A stretch of 64,000 bases of DNA, from the NCBI GenBank assembly GCA_903848645.1, contig CAINGU010000082.1:62001-126000 (forward strand), read 5' to 3'. The notes beneath the pieces are model-generated. The model was not told the origin of the DNA, ran no database searches, and saw only the letters and a list, made by a program, of their open reading frames with translations. A program made the translations under genes and the position numbers. Source of the stretch: an uncultured cyanobacterium (GTDB taxonomy: Bacteria > Cyanobacteriota > Cyanobacteriia > Cyanobacteriales > Nostocaceae). Below, one piece after another: positions 51,758 through 60,538 of this stretch (position 1 is the stretch's first letter; each line of letters opens with the position of its first letter).

Positions 51758-52107
51758 TAATCTTGAAGATTGCTGTTACCAAATATTATATAAAGCCATC
51801 ATTTCAATAATTTGTAAAATTCGGGGAAGTGAATTTTTTTTAGATACAGCACTTTCCGGTGTTATGAGGTACATATATAGCGGGCAAGACTTGTACTGAG
51901 CTTGTCGATAGCGCAGCGTGGCGTTAGCCATAGTATGCCCGCACTACAAGAGTTTCATAATTCAAGTTTGTACCTCCTTAGAGCGAAATATGCTGTAGTT
52001 GTTGGCTTGAGTTGTCCGCAGATGAATTGATCAATACCAACTTAATTATCTAAATATCTCATTCATACCCAGAAGATTTGTGTCAGATTTACAAGGATAC
52101 ATGAATT
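51758..52107. other. Spacer with the second copy of the 77-bp repeat
   Basis: 350 bp. Contains the repeat at 51845-51967 and nothing else recognised. An AAGGA at 52093-52097 precedes the NRPS-like start. Confidence 0.6.
51845..51967. repeat. 77-bp direct repeat, copy 2, with a 46-bp insert
   Basis: 51845-51889 equals 47866-47910 and 51936-51967 equals 47911-47942. The 46 bases between (51890-51935) sit in the loop of the GCGGGCA/TGCCCGC hairpin. Copy 2 carries a fossil of the glycosyltransferase C-terminus with no gene attached. Confidence 0.92.
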
Positions 52108-55100
52108 ATGTCCAGCTTTTCCTGTTTTGTTGTCGGCGATGGTATTCTGCCATTAAGTTGCTTGGAAATCCTCTTGGAAAGAGGTTGGCAAGTGCTGGGA
52201 GTGTGTTCAACAAATTCATTGCAAAAGTGGTCTCAGGAACATAGCATCACCCATGCTGCTTCTCGATCTATTTTTCACAAAACACTTCTGGGTGTTGAGT
52301 ACGATTATCTTTTTAGCATCAATAACACCCAATGGATCATTCCTGGGGATGTAATTGGACGGGCAAAAAAAGCTACTATTAACTACCACGACTCGCCGTT
52401 ACCAAAATATGCTGGTTTGTATGCAACTTCTTGGGCTTTGCTAAACGGTGAAACTGAATATGCTGTTACCTGGCACGAAGTGATCTCAAAAATTGATGCT
52501 GGGCGAATATTCAAACAAAAATCCGTGCCGATTTTGGCAGATGATACAGCATTTAGCCTGAATGTTAGGTGCTTTAATGCAGGAGTTGACTCATTCAACG
52601 AATTGGTGCAAGAACTGGCAATGGATCTGGTTCAGCCTTATCCTCAAGACTTCTCTCAACGGAGTTATTTTGGACATGGAGATCGCCCAGATGCCGCCTC
52701 TGTGATCTCCTATGATGTTAGTAGTAAAGATATCTGTCATCTGGTAAAAGCATTAGATTTTGGTCTAACTCGCAATGAACTTGGTCTGGCCAAAACCTGG
52801 CTACCAGGAGGGGTGATTGTTGTGGGGTCTGCCCGGTTAATGACATCTGATTACGGTACTCCTGGACAAGTGCTGAAACTAGATTCCCAAGGGATGTGTA
52901 TCGCTACTATAGATGGGGCTGTGCATTTAGGTGGGTTAAGCACGTTAACTGGAAAGGATATCTCCCTAAAACAGTTGAAAGAAGATTATGGTGTGCGCGT
53001 CGGTGACATCTTACCTGCAATTGATACCAAGACAAGAAAGACAATTAGTGAGCGGAATGCTGCCTTATGTCGTCATGAACAAGCTTGGGTAAAACACTTG
53101 ATGCAGGTTGCTCCTTTTCAGCATCCCTATTTACCATTGGCAACATCTAGTCAAAAACTAGATATCTCCATGCAGTGCTACTCTATTTTGCCGTTAACAA
53201 AGCAGGTAGAAGCGAAATCTTTGTTATCCATGTTTGCTGCTTACTGTGCGCGACTGACAACAGAAATGGAATTTGACCTGGGACTGCAAACCGATTCACA
53301 GCGCAGTATTGCTCCCGAAATATTTGCCCAACGAGTTCCAATTCGCGTGAAAACTCAGGCTCATGAGTCTTTCAGTGACTTTAAAAAGCGATTTGAAACA
53401 GCCTTAGATGATGCTTCTCGTCTGGGTAGCTTTAGACGTACCATCTGGAGACGTTATCCACAACTGCACGATGTCTGGGATGGGCATAGCTATGATAATT
53501 TTCTGCCGGTAGCCATCGTCCTTGCTACCTCCCCCGACCAATTGGATTGGCACTCTATGGGAGCGTCTATGGCCTTGGTGGCTTATGAAGATGGGAGTTT
53601 ACCAGAATTAATACATACGGGGTTACTCAATGACACTGACTCTAACGCCATTGTTCAGCAACTTCAGAGTTTAATAACCGCTTGTATAGAAAATCCTCAA
53701 CAATCTCTGCATCAACTACCACTGCTCTCCGTTGCCGAACAGCAGCGAATTTTAGTGGATTGGAACAATACAGCACAACCTTTCCCCACAGATAAATGTA
53801 TTCATGATTTATTTGCGGAACAACTAGAGCGGATTCCTGATGCGATCGCTGTGGCCTTTCAAGACCGGGAATTAACTTACCGAGAATTAAACGCACAAGC
53901 CAATCAATTAGCCCACTATCTACGACTACAGGGGGTTGCTCCCGATGTGTTAGTGGGTCTTCATCTAGAAAGATCATTAGAAATGATGATCGGGTTATTG
54001 GCAATTCATAAAGCCGGAGGGGCATATCTTCCCCTTGATCCTGATTTTCCGCAAGATCGTCTGACTTTCATGGTGCAAGATTCCCAAGCAACTGTCATCT
54101 TAACCCAGGAAAAACTAATTTCCCATCTCGTTGTTGACCATGATGTCCGCATTATCCCCATTGATAGGATGTGGGGAGAAATTACCCAACAACCCACCAC
54201 AAATCCCCACAGTGGGGTTAAACCCGAAAACCTGAGTTATATCATCTACACCTCCGGTTCTACTGGCAAGCCCAAGGGGGTGATGGTAGAACATGAGAAT
54301 GTGGTTAACTTTTTCACGGGGATGGATGCTGTCATTGACCATGAACCACCGGGAGTATGGTTAGCAGTTACAAGTTTATCTTTTGATATTTCCGTCTTGG
54401 AACTGTTCTGGACATTGGCCAGGGGATTTAAAGTAGTTATCTATAACCCCAAACAAGAACGGCAGCAGACGACTGCCCAGCCCATAGCTGTAAATAAATT
54501 AAAACATACCGATTTTAGTCTCTTTTACTTCTCTAGCCATGAGAAAGGTCAAGATGCGGCGGAAAAGTATCGGCTGTTGTTTGAAGGAGCTAAATTTGCT
54601 GATGCCAACGGGTTTAAAGCAGTTTGGACTCCTGAACGTCATTTTCATGCCTTTGGTGGCTTGTTCCCCAATCCTGTAGTTAGCAGTGCAGCGATCGCCA
54701 CGACTACCAAACATATCCAAATTCGTGCAGGTAGCTGTGTTTCTCCTTTACATAACACAGTGCGACTCACGGAAGATTGGTCTTTAGTAGATAACTTTTC
54801 TCACGGTCGGGTGGGGATATCCTTTGCTGCTGGTTGGCAACCCAATGACTTTGTACTGTGTCCCCAAGCCTTTGAAAACCGCAAGGAAGTTATGTTTCAG
54901 CAAGTTGAGGAGGTACGGGCGTTATGGCGTGGAGAAACCCTCACCTATCCCAACGGTAAGGGAGAAATCATCGAAGTACAAACCCTGCCTCGTCCCATTC
55001 AACCTAACCTCCCCGTCTGGATTACAGCCGCCGGCAACCCGGAAACCTTCCAAATGGCAGGAGCGAGAGGCTTTAATATTTTGACTCACTTACTGGGGCA

Positions 55101-56724
55101 AAGTTTGGACGAGTTAGCCGCCAAAATTGCCATTTATCGGCAAGCATGGCAAGAGAACGGACATTCTGGACAGGGAATTGTCAGCCTCATGATCCATACT
55201 TTTGTGGGAGAAAGTGATGATACTGTCAAAGAACTGGTGCGTCAGCCCATGCGGCAATACTTAGCTAGTTCCCTTGATTTAATCAAACTTGCAGCCTGGT
55301 CTTTCCCCACTTTCAAGCAGAAAACCACCAACGACAAGGGACAATTTTCCGTATCCCATCTATCTGACCCAGATATGAATGAGGTACTAGATTTTTCCTT
55401 TGAACGCTACTTTAAAACCAGTAGTTTGTTTGGAACTGTGGATACTTGTTTGCAAATGGTTGATCGGATTAAAGCCATTGGTGTCAATGAAATTGCCTGT
55501 CTGATTGACTATGGGGTAGATACGGATACGGTGCTATCTCAACTACCTTTACTCAATGAGTTGAAAACACGGGCTAATTACCAACCTACCACTGAATCTA
55601 TCGGTGATCTGATCAAACGTCATCAGGTGACACATCTGCAATGTACCCCTTCTATGGCTGGTTTATTGATGGCAGAAACCGCTAACCGCGAAGCTATGGG
55701 GCAACTTCGTCAGATGATGGTTGGTGGTGAAGCCTTGACTGAAGCCTTGGCAAATCAACTTCAGCAGATTATTCCTGGACAGATTCACAATATGTATGGT
55801 CCGACAGAAACCACTATCTGGTCAGCAACCCATACTCTAGCTGAAGTCAATGGAGTTGTTCCCATTGGTCGTCCTATTGCCAATACTGAATTATACATTT
55901 TGGACAAGAATCAGCAACCTGTGCCTGTTGGTATTGCCGGTGAGCTATATATTGGCGGTAAAGGGGTGACACGGGGATATTTGCACAGACCGGAGTTAAC
56001 CCAGGAACGATTTGTACCTAATCCTTTTAGTACCGATACTACTGCCCGTTTATACCGGACTGGCGACCTAGTTCGCTACGGAATGAATGGCAATGTGGAA
56101 TTCTTGGGACGCATGGACTTCCAGGTAAAAGTGCGGGGACACCGGATTGAACTAGGAGAAATTGAGACAATTTTAAGCCGCCATGAAGCAGTTCGGGAAG
56201 CGGTGATTATAGTTCGTGAAGATATGCCTGGGGATAAGCGCCTTGTGGCCTATCTACTGCCACAGCCGGGATATCAACCATCTCATGCAACTATGCGAGA
56301 ATACTTACTCTTTCTATTGCCTGAGTATATGGTTCCTTCTAACTTTGTTGTCCTGGAGAAATTTCCCCTCACTCCTAATCATAAAGTTGACCGCAAGGCA
56401 TTACCTATGCCGATGTTAGTCTCTCCGGCTAGGGATGCGGTGAATACAATAATATCTGCAAATCTTGTAGAGAAAACTCTCATAGAAATCTGGCAAAAAG
56501 TGCTTCAGATTTCTCAGGTGGGAACTCAAGACAATTTCTTTCACTTGGGAGGTAACTCTTTAGTTGCGGTGACTTTAGTTGCGGAAATTCGCGCAGTATT
56601 GAATGTGGATTTACCCTTGATTAGTTTGTTTCGATCTCCAACTATAACTGATCTCGCCAAGCAGATTTCATTGCCATCTTTTACGAATAAATCTAATGAT
56701 ATAGCGATCCTAAATAAGATGTGA
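52108..56724 (+). CDS. NRPS-like protein: formyltransferase, half C, A split by luciferase-like monooxygenase, PCP
   Basis: 1538 residues. Residues 1-310: formyltransferase with the catalytic triad Asn92-His94-Asp130 (INYHDSPLPKYAGLY; KIDAGRIF) and its C-terminal barrel. About 320-545: the second half of a condensation domain without HHxxxDG, ending in the usual linker LSVAEQQRILVDWNNTAQ. About 560-795: adenylation N-part (YIIYTSGSTGKPKGVMVEH). About 799-1150: MupA/Atu3671-type FMN-dependent luciferase-like monooxygenase (HTDFSLFYFSSHEKGQDAAE; AVWTPERHFHAFGG). About 1155-1450: rest of the A domain (MYGPTETTIW, YRTGDLVRYG, NHKVDRKALP). About 1460-1525: carrier domain with Ser1484 (FFHLGGNSLVAVTLV). 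No thioesterase. The pocket reads D-I-L-Q-M-G-M-I-W-K, close to the glycine code. In this locus it probably makes an acyl group for a sugar. Confidence 0.92.
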   Translation: MSSFSCFVVGDGILPLSCLEILLERGWQVLGVCSTNSLQKWSQEHSITHAASRSIFHKTLLGVEYDYLFSINNTQWIIPGDVIGRAKKATINYHDSPLPKYAGLYATSWALLNGETEYAVTWHEVISKIDAGRIFKQKSVPILADDTAFSLNVRCFNAGVDSFNELVQELAMDLVQPYPQDFSQRSYFGHGDRPDAASVISYDVSSKDICHLVKALDFGLTRNELGLAKTWLPGGVIVVGSARLMTSDYGTPGQVLKLDSQGMCIATIDGAVHLGGLSTLTGKDISLKQLKEDYGVRVGDILPAIDTKTRKTISERNAALCRHEQAWVKHLMQVAPFQHPYLPLATSSQKLDISMQCYSILPLTKQVEAKSLLSMFAAYCARLTTEMEFDLGLQTDSQRSIAPEIFAQRVPIRVKTQAHESFSDFKKRFETALDDASRLGSFRRTIWRRYPQLHDVWDGHSYDNFLPVAIVLATSPDQLDWHSMGASMALVAYEDGSLPELIHTGLLNDTDSNAIVQQLQSLITACIENPQQSLHQLPLLSVAEQQRILVDWNNTAQPFPTDKCIHDLFAEQLERIPDAIAVAFQDRELTYRELNAQANQLAHYLRLQGVAPDVLVGLHLERSLEMMIGLLAIHKAGGAYLPLDPDFPQDRLTFMVQDSQATVILTQEKLISHLVVDHDVRIIPIDRMWGEITQQPTTNPHSGVKPENLSYIIYTSGSTGKPKGVMVEHENVVNFFTGMDAVIDHEPPGVWLAVTSLSFDISVLELFWTLARGFKVVIYNPKQERQQTTAQPIAVNKLKHTDFSLFYFSSHEKGQDAAEKYRLLFEGAKFADANGFKAVWTPERHFHAFGGLFPNPVVSSAAIATTTKHIQIRAGSCVSPLHNTVRLTEDWSLVDNFSHGRVGISFAAGWQPNDFVLCPQAFENRKEVMFQQVEEVRALWRGETLTYPNGKGEIIEVQTLPRPIQPNLPVWITAAGNPETFQMAGARGFNILTHLLGQSLDELAAKIAIYRQAWQENGHSGQGIVSLMIHTFVGESDDTVKELVRQPMRQYLASSLDLIKLAAWSFPTFKQKTTNDKGQFSVSHLSDPDMNEVLDFSFERYFKTSSLFGTVDTCLQMVDRIKAIGVNEIACLIDYGVDTDTVLSQLPLLNELKTRANYQPTTESIGDLIKRHQVTHLQCTPSMAGLLMAETANREAMGQLRQMMVGGEALTEALANQLQQIIPGQIHNMYGPTETTIWSATHTLAEVNGVVPIGRPIANTELYILDKNQQPVPVGIAGELYIGGKGVTRGYLHRPELTQERFVPNPFSTDTTARLYRTGDLVRYGMNGNVEFLGRMDFQVKVRGHRIELGEIETILSRHEAVREAVIIVREDMPGDKRLVAYLLPQPGYQPSHATMREYLLFLLPEYMVPSNFVVLEKFPLTPNHKVDRKALPMPMLVSPARDAVNTIISANLVEKTLIEIWQKVLQISQVGTQDNFFHLGGNSLVAVTLVAEIRAVLNVDLPLISLFRSPTITDLAKQISLPSFTNKSNDIAILNKM

Positions 56725-56960
56725 ACGCGCAAACGTACCGTAGGCATAAATCTCTTCTTTCTCTACATCTGTGATCTCTGTGCTTCTGCGGTATACTCCG
56801 CGAACGTTAAAAAAACCTATTTCTTGATCAAGATAGTGCCAAAATGACAAGATTATTTCCACAGATTTAGGGTACATTATTTAGCAATTATTCATGAATA
56901 ATTGCAGATAGTAATTTACTGGTTAGAGCATTAGATAAATATAGTTTGATAGGAGGAAAT

Positions 56961-57215
56961 ATGATAGACCGCCAAGAAATACTGGAAATTTTAGGGGAAG
57001 CTATGGAAATCAGCAGTGCAAATCTTACGGAAGAAACTGTACTAGAAAACTTAGGAGATGCGTGGGATTCAGTGGCTATATTATCAGTAATATCCATGAT
57101 TGATAGTTATGCTAATCGCCCTATTCCTGTCAATGCTATTGTCGAGAGTAAAACGGTTAAAGACCTCATTGATCTTGTCTGTACAAGTGATACTCAAATA
57201 ATTGGTTGTAGGTAA
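56961..57215 (+). CDS. Acyl carrier protein
   Basis: 84 residues from the ATG at 56961, which follows AGGAGG (56951-56956); the in-frame TTG at 56946 is rejected. It is a helical carrier protein with the phosphopantetheine Ser37 in NLGDAWDSVAILSV (WDS instead of the usual DSL). It carries an acyl group as a thioester. It differs from housekeeping AcpP and lies between the NRPS-like gene and KAS III, so it should serve this pathway. Confidence 0.85.
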   Translation: MIDRQEILEILGEAMEISSANLTEETVLENLGDAWDSVAILSVISMIDSYANRPIPVNAIVESKTVKDLIDLVCTSDTQIIGCR

Positions 57216-57553
57216 TAACAATAAATAACCGATATATGTGGAGTACAACAGAAACATTGCAAAGTTTTACTATTATGATTCAACACTTCCTTGGAGGATG
57301 TTTTAAAAGTTACTCATGGTGTATCAAATATTTTTAAACCCCTTAATTACCAGTAAAAATGGGAATTTTGACTGTATTTCCCCTTTAGAAAGAGGGGTTA
57401 GAAGGGAATGGTTTCGCCACGTAAGCTATCCGCAAGTGCTTAAAGTTATGACCCAAAACTTTTCAAACAACCTCTTAGATAGAGAAGAGATTATAAACAT
57501 AATCAAAAGAGCATTTAAAGAAAAAAAATCTATTCTCCATTTAGGAAAATACT
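57216..57553. other. Spacer before the KAS III gene
   Basis: 338 bp. An open frame from 57316 runs into the KAS III gene in another frame; it has no family resemblance and contains a CCCCTTTAGAAAGAGGGG palindrome, so I do not call it. Confidence 0.5.
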
Positions 57554-58606
57554 ATGAACCAAATGATGATTCCCAACCTCAGTATGCGAAGTATAGCAAC
57601 TGCTTTACCTGAAAAAACTGAATTTAATTATGAATTATCTGATGTCTTAAATTATGAAGAAATAGAACGTCTCAGTCAAAAAATTGGCATTTACAGTAGA
57701 AGAGTTGCTGAAGATGGAATAACAGCTTTTGATCTAATGTACCAAGCTGTAGAAAATCTTGTTAAAACTACATCTCTTCCTAAAGAAGATATAGACTGTA
57801 TTGTATGTGTTACACAGACTCCAGATTATTTAATTCCTGGAAATTCATTCCTCTTATGTCATAAATTAGGATTAAAAACCAGCATTTTGACACTAGATAT
57901 AAATGCTGGCTGTGCGGGGTTTACACATGGTCTAATTGTCCTGGGAAGATTAATTAATAATGGTGATATTAAATGCGGATTGTTGGTTGTTGGAGATACA
58001 CTTACAAGATTGGTAAATCCCAAAGATAAAACTGAGCGATTGTTATTTGGTGATGGTGCGGCTGCGTGTGTTTTAGAATTTGATCAAAAAGGTAAAGGGC
58101 TAACAGCTTGCTGGCGAACTATTGCTGATGATTATGATAAGCTAATTGTTCCAGCCGGTGGCATGAGAAAGCCAACTACTGAAGAAACAAACATTACTAC
58201 TTTAAGAAAAAATGGAATCTACAGAAGCGAGAATAATTTTGCTATGGATGGTGCTGCTGTTTTTTCATTTTCAATTCAAGAAGTACCCGATATTGTCAAT
58301 TTTGCGATTGAAAGTTGTAATTTAAGCACTGACGATATTGATTTATTTATATTTCACCAAGCCAATAAATTTATGGTTGATTCTATCCGGACAAAATTAA
58401 ATCTTAGTGAAGAAAAAGTTCCCATTTTGGTAGAAGGCATAGGTAATACAAGTTGTGCATCCATACCAATTGCTATTAGTCGCTATGCCTTAAATCAAGG
58501 AATTAATAAAATTAGTGGTCGGCTATGTTTAACAGGGTTTGGGACAGGCTTGTCTCTGAGTAGCATCATTATTGAAGTAGAAGATTTAATTTTAACGCCT
58601 ATGTAA
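57554..58606 (+). CDS. 3-oxoacyl-ACP synthase III (KAS III)-like
   Basis: 350 residues, thiolase fold. The Cys-His-Asn triad is complete: Cys120 in LDINAGCAGFTHGL, His near 266 in FIFHQANKFMVDS, Asn near 297 in EGIGNTSCASIPIA. KAS III condenses an acyl-CoA with malonyl-ACP to give a 3-oxoacyl-ACP; related enzymes move acyl groups from thioesters onto amines or hydroxyls. With the adjacent ACP it could make a short acyl chain (for example acetoacetyl) for an amino sugar. No dedicated ketoreductase gene is present. Confidence 0.92.
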   Translation: MNQMMIPNLSMRSIATALPEKTEFNYELSDVLNYEEIERLSQKIGIYSRRVAEDGITAFDLMYQAVENLVKTTSLPKEDIDCIVCVTQTPDYLIPGNSFLLCHKLGLKTSILTLDINAGCAGFTHGLIVLGRLINNGDIKCGLLVVGDTLTRLVNPKDKTERLLFGDGAAACVLEFDQKGKGLTACWRTIADDYDKLIVPAGGMRKPTTEETNITTLRKNGIYRSENNFAMDGAAVFSFSIQEVPDIVNFAIESCNLSTDDIDLFIFHQANKFMVDSIRTKLNLSEEKVPILVEGIGNTSCASIPIAISRYALNQGINKISGRLCLTGFGTGLSLSSIIIEVEDLILTPM

Positions 58607-58667
58607 TTATTTTAATTAGGTCTGATTGAGAAATATGTACAAATTTCATTTACATAGGTAAGCAAAA

Positions 58668-59330
58668 ATGGATAAGGTAGTTTTGTTTGGTAATGGACAA
58701 ATAGCAAGTGTAGTTTACTATTATCTAACTTATGATTCACCGTATGAAGTTGTAGGATTTACTGTTGATCGCTCTCACATACAAGAAGAAAGTTTATTTG
58801 GTCTACCTATAGTGCCTTTTGAAGATGTCCAGTCCATATTTCCACCAGACGAATACAAAATGTTTGTCTCAATTAGCTATCGACAAGTTAATAAACTGAG
58901 AGCCGCTAAATATCATGAAGCAAAAGAGAAGGGATACAGATTAATTAGTTATATCAGTTCTAAAGCCAGCACATGGACTGGATTAGTTATAGGTGATAAC
59001 TGCTTCATTATGGAGAACAACGTAATTCAACCATTTGTGGAAGTTGGAAACAACGTCATTATTTGGAGTGGTAATCATATTGGACATCATACAGTTATTA
59101 AGGATCACTGTTTTCTTGCTTCCCATGTTCTCATCTCCGGTTATGTCACTGTCGAACCATACTGTTTTTTTGGTGGTAATTCAACAGTTAGAGACGGAAT
59201 TGTAATTGCAAAAGAGTCTGTAATTGGTGCAGGATCGTTGATTTTAAAGAGTACGAAAGAGATGGGTGTCTATATTGGTAGTCCAGCCCAGTTGTTTCCG
59301 CAAAGCAGTAATCAATTAAAGCGAATTTAA
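58668..59330 (+). CDS. PglD/NeuD-like sugar acyltransferase, paralog 2
   Basis: 220 residues, same two-domain plan as the protein at 51101: Rossmann-like start (DKVVLFGNGQIASVVYYYL), then hexapeptide beta-helix (IGDNCFIMENNVIQPFVEVG) with SGNHIGHHTVIKDHCFLASH. Roughly half the residues match paralog 1 by eye, most strongly in the sugar-side half (VGFTVDxxHIQ, ISYISSKA). The C-terminal end (YIGSPAQLFPQSSNQL) is the typical acetyltransferase form, whereas paralog 1 differs there. It likely N-acylates a 4-amino sugar. It lies 61 bp after KAS III on the same strand. Confidence 0.88.
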   Translation: MDKVVLFGNGQIASVVYYYLTYDSPYEVVGFTVDRSHIQEESLFGLPIVPFEDVQSIFPPDEYKMFVSISYRQVNKLRAAKYHEAKEKGYRLISYISSKASTWTGLVIGDNCFIMENNVIQPFVEVGNNVIIWSGNHIGHHTVIKDHCFLASHVLISGYVTVEPYCFFGGNSTVRDGIVIAKESVIGAGSLILKSTKEMGVYIGSPAQLFPQSSNQLKRI

Positions 59331-59370
59331 ATTAGTAGTTTACTATCCATTTTGAATAAACCACACTCCT

Positions 59371-60447
59371 ATGATGAAAATTAAAATCATTGATGTAGCT
59401 GATCCATTGTGGCTGGAAACGCTCAGAAAATTACGGCATGATATTTACCATTTACCTGAATATTTATTGTTAGAAGCAAAGCGGATTCAAGCTGTGCCTG
59501 AAGCGATAATTATTAGCCATCATGACAAAATATTTTTCATTCCCTATCTACTGCGATCTTGTGATGTTGATATTCATGGAGAATCAACCATAGGAGAGAT
59601 TTTTGATATTATTTCACCCTATGGCTATTCTGGAATTTTATTGAGTGAGACAGCTATGCAATCAGTAGATTTCTTCAATCTAGCAATGCAGCAACTCAAA
59701 GAATTTATGAATTCCAGAAAAATTTGTTCTGCTTTTTTCCGTCTTCATCCAATTCTTAATCAGAAATTGAGTGACATTTTTGCATCTGAAATTTGTCAAA
59801 TTAATGGTAACACAGTTTCAATTAATTTGAAGCTTTCTGAAGCAGAAATTTGGCAGCAAACAAAGCCTGAACATCGAAATAAAATTAACCGATGTAAACG
59901 ACGTGGTTTTCAGGCTAAAATAGTTGATTTCAAACATAATATTGACAATTTCATGGCTATTTATCAGGAAACAATGGATAGAGTAGGAGCAAGCAAATAC
60001 TATTATTTTGATGATAATTACTTTCGCCAGCTTTCTCTATTAGAACAATTAATTCATTTATGTATTGTTGAACAGGATAACCAAATTGCTTGCGTTGGTT
60101 TATTTACAGAATGTAGTGGTATTGTTCAATATCATTTAGGAGGAACAAAGTCCGATTTTCTCAAGGAAGCTCCTAGTAAGTTGATGTTTGATTATGTTCG
60201 CTTTTGGGCAAAAGAGCATGGTAATGAGGTACTTCACTTGGGAGGAGGAGTTGGAAGTGTTCAAGATAATCTTTATCGCTTTAAGGCTGGTTTCTCTCAA
60301 CAGAGACATACTTTTTCAACTATACGCTTAATCACAGATGAAGATAGTTACTATCATCTAGTCAACTTGCAAGCTAAATACTTAAATATCCATCCAGAAC
60401 AGCTATTAAAATCAGAGTTCTTTCCGGCTTATCGTGCTTCTCATTAA
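59371..60447 (+). CDS. FemAB/GNAT-type acyltransferase
   Basis: 358 residues with two GNAT-like halves. The second half has the FemAB pattern: KPEHRNKINRCKRRGFQAKI, then CVGLFTECSGIVQYHLGGTK, APSKLMFDYVRFWAKEHGNE and LHLGGGVGSVQDNLYRFKAG. Fem proteins transfer amino acids, often glycine, from aminoacyl-tRNA to lipid II amines; relatives in polysaccharide loci acylate sugars. Next to a carrier-bound glycine-type NRPS it is a candidate for moving the acyl group onto the amino sugar. It lacks the coiled-coil arm of true FemA. Membrane segments are absent. Confidence 0.82.
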   Translation: MMKIKIIDVADPLWLETLRKLRHDIYHLPEYLLLEAKRIQAVPEAIIISHHDKIFFIPYLLRSCDVDIHGESTIGEIFDIISPYGYSGILLSETAMQSVDFFNLAMQQLKEFMNSRKICSAFFRLHPILNQKLSDIFASEICQINGNTVSINLKLSEAEIWQQTKPEHRNKINRCKRRGFQAKIVDFKHNIDNFMAIYQETMDRVGASKYYYFDDNYFRQLSLLEQLIHLCIVEQDNQIACVGLFTECSGIVQYHLGGTKSDFLKEAPSKLMFDYVRFWAKEHGNEVLHLGGGVGSVQDNLYRFKAGFSQQRHTFSTIRLITDEDSYYHLVNLQAKYLNIHPEQLLKSEFFPAYRASH

Positions 60448-60538
60448 TACGAAAATTAATTTATTTTGTCAGTGCGATACCCTCACTCAGTGCTTACTTT
60501 ATCGCCTTGTTACTGTTAGTAGATAAATAAAAAAAATT

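Noticed and set aside
52108-56724. Reading the large protein as part of a free siderophore or peptide pathway
   Set aside because: No further NRPS/PKS modules, thioesterase, transporter or receptor genes are near, and every neighbour fits polysaccharide assembly; not excluded if a partner lies elsewhere.
57316-57612. 98-codon open frame overlapping the KAS III start
   Set aside because: No recognisable domain, odd composition, contains a palindrome, and overlaps a strongly supported gene in another frame.
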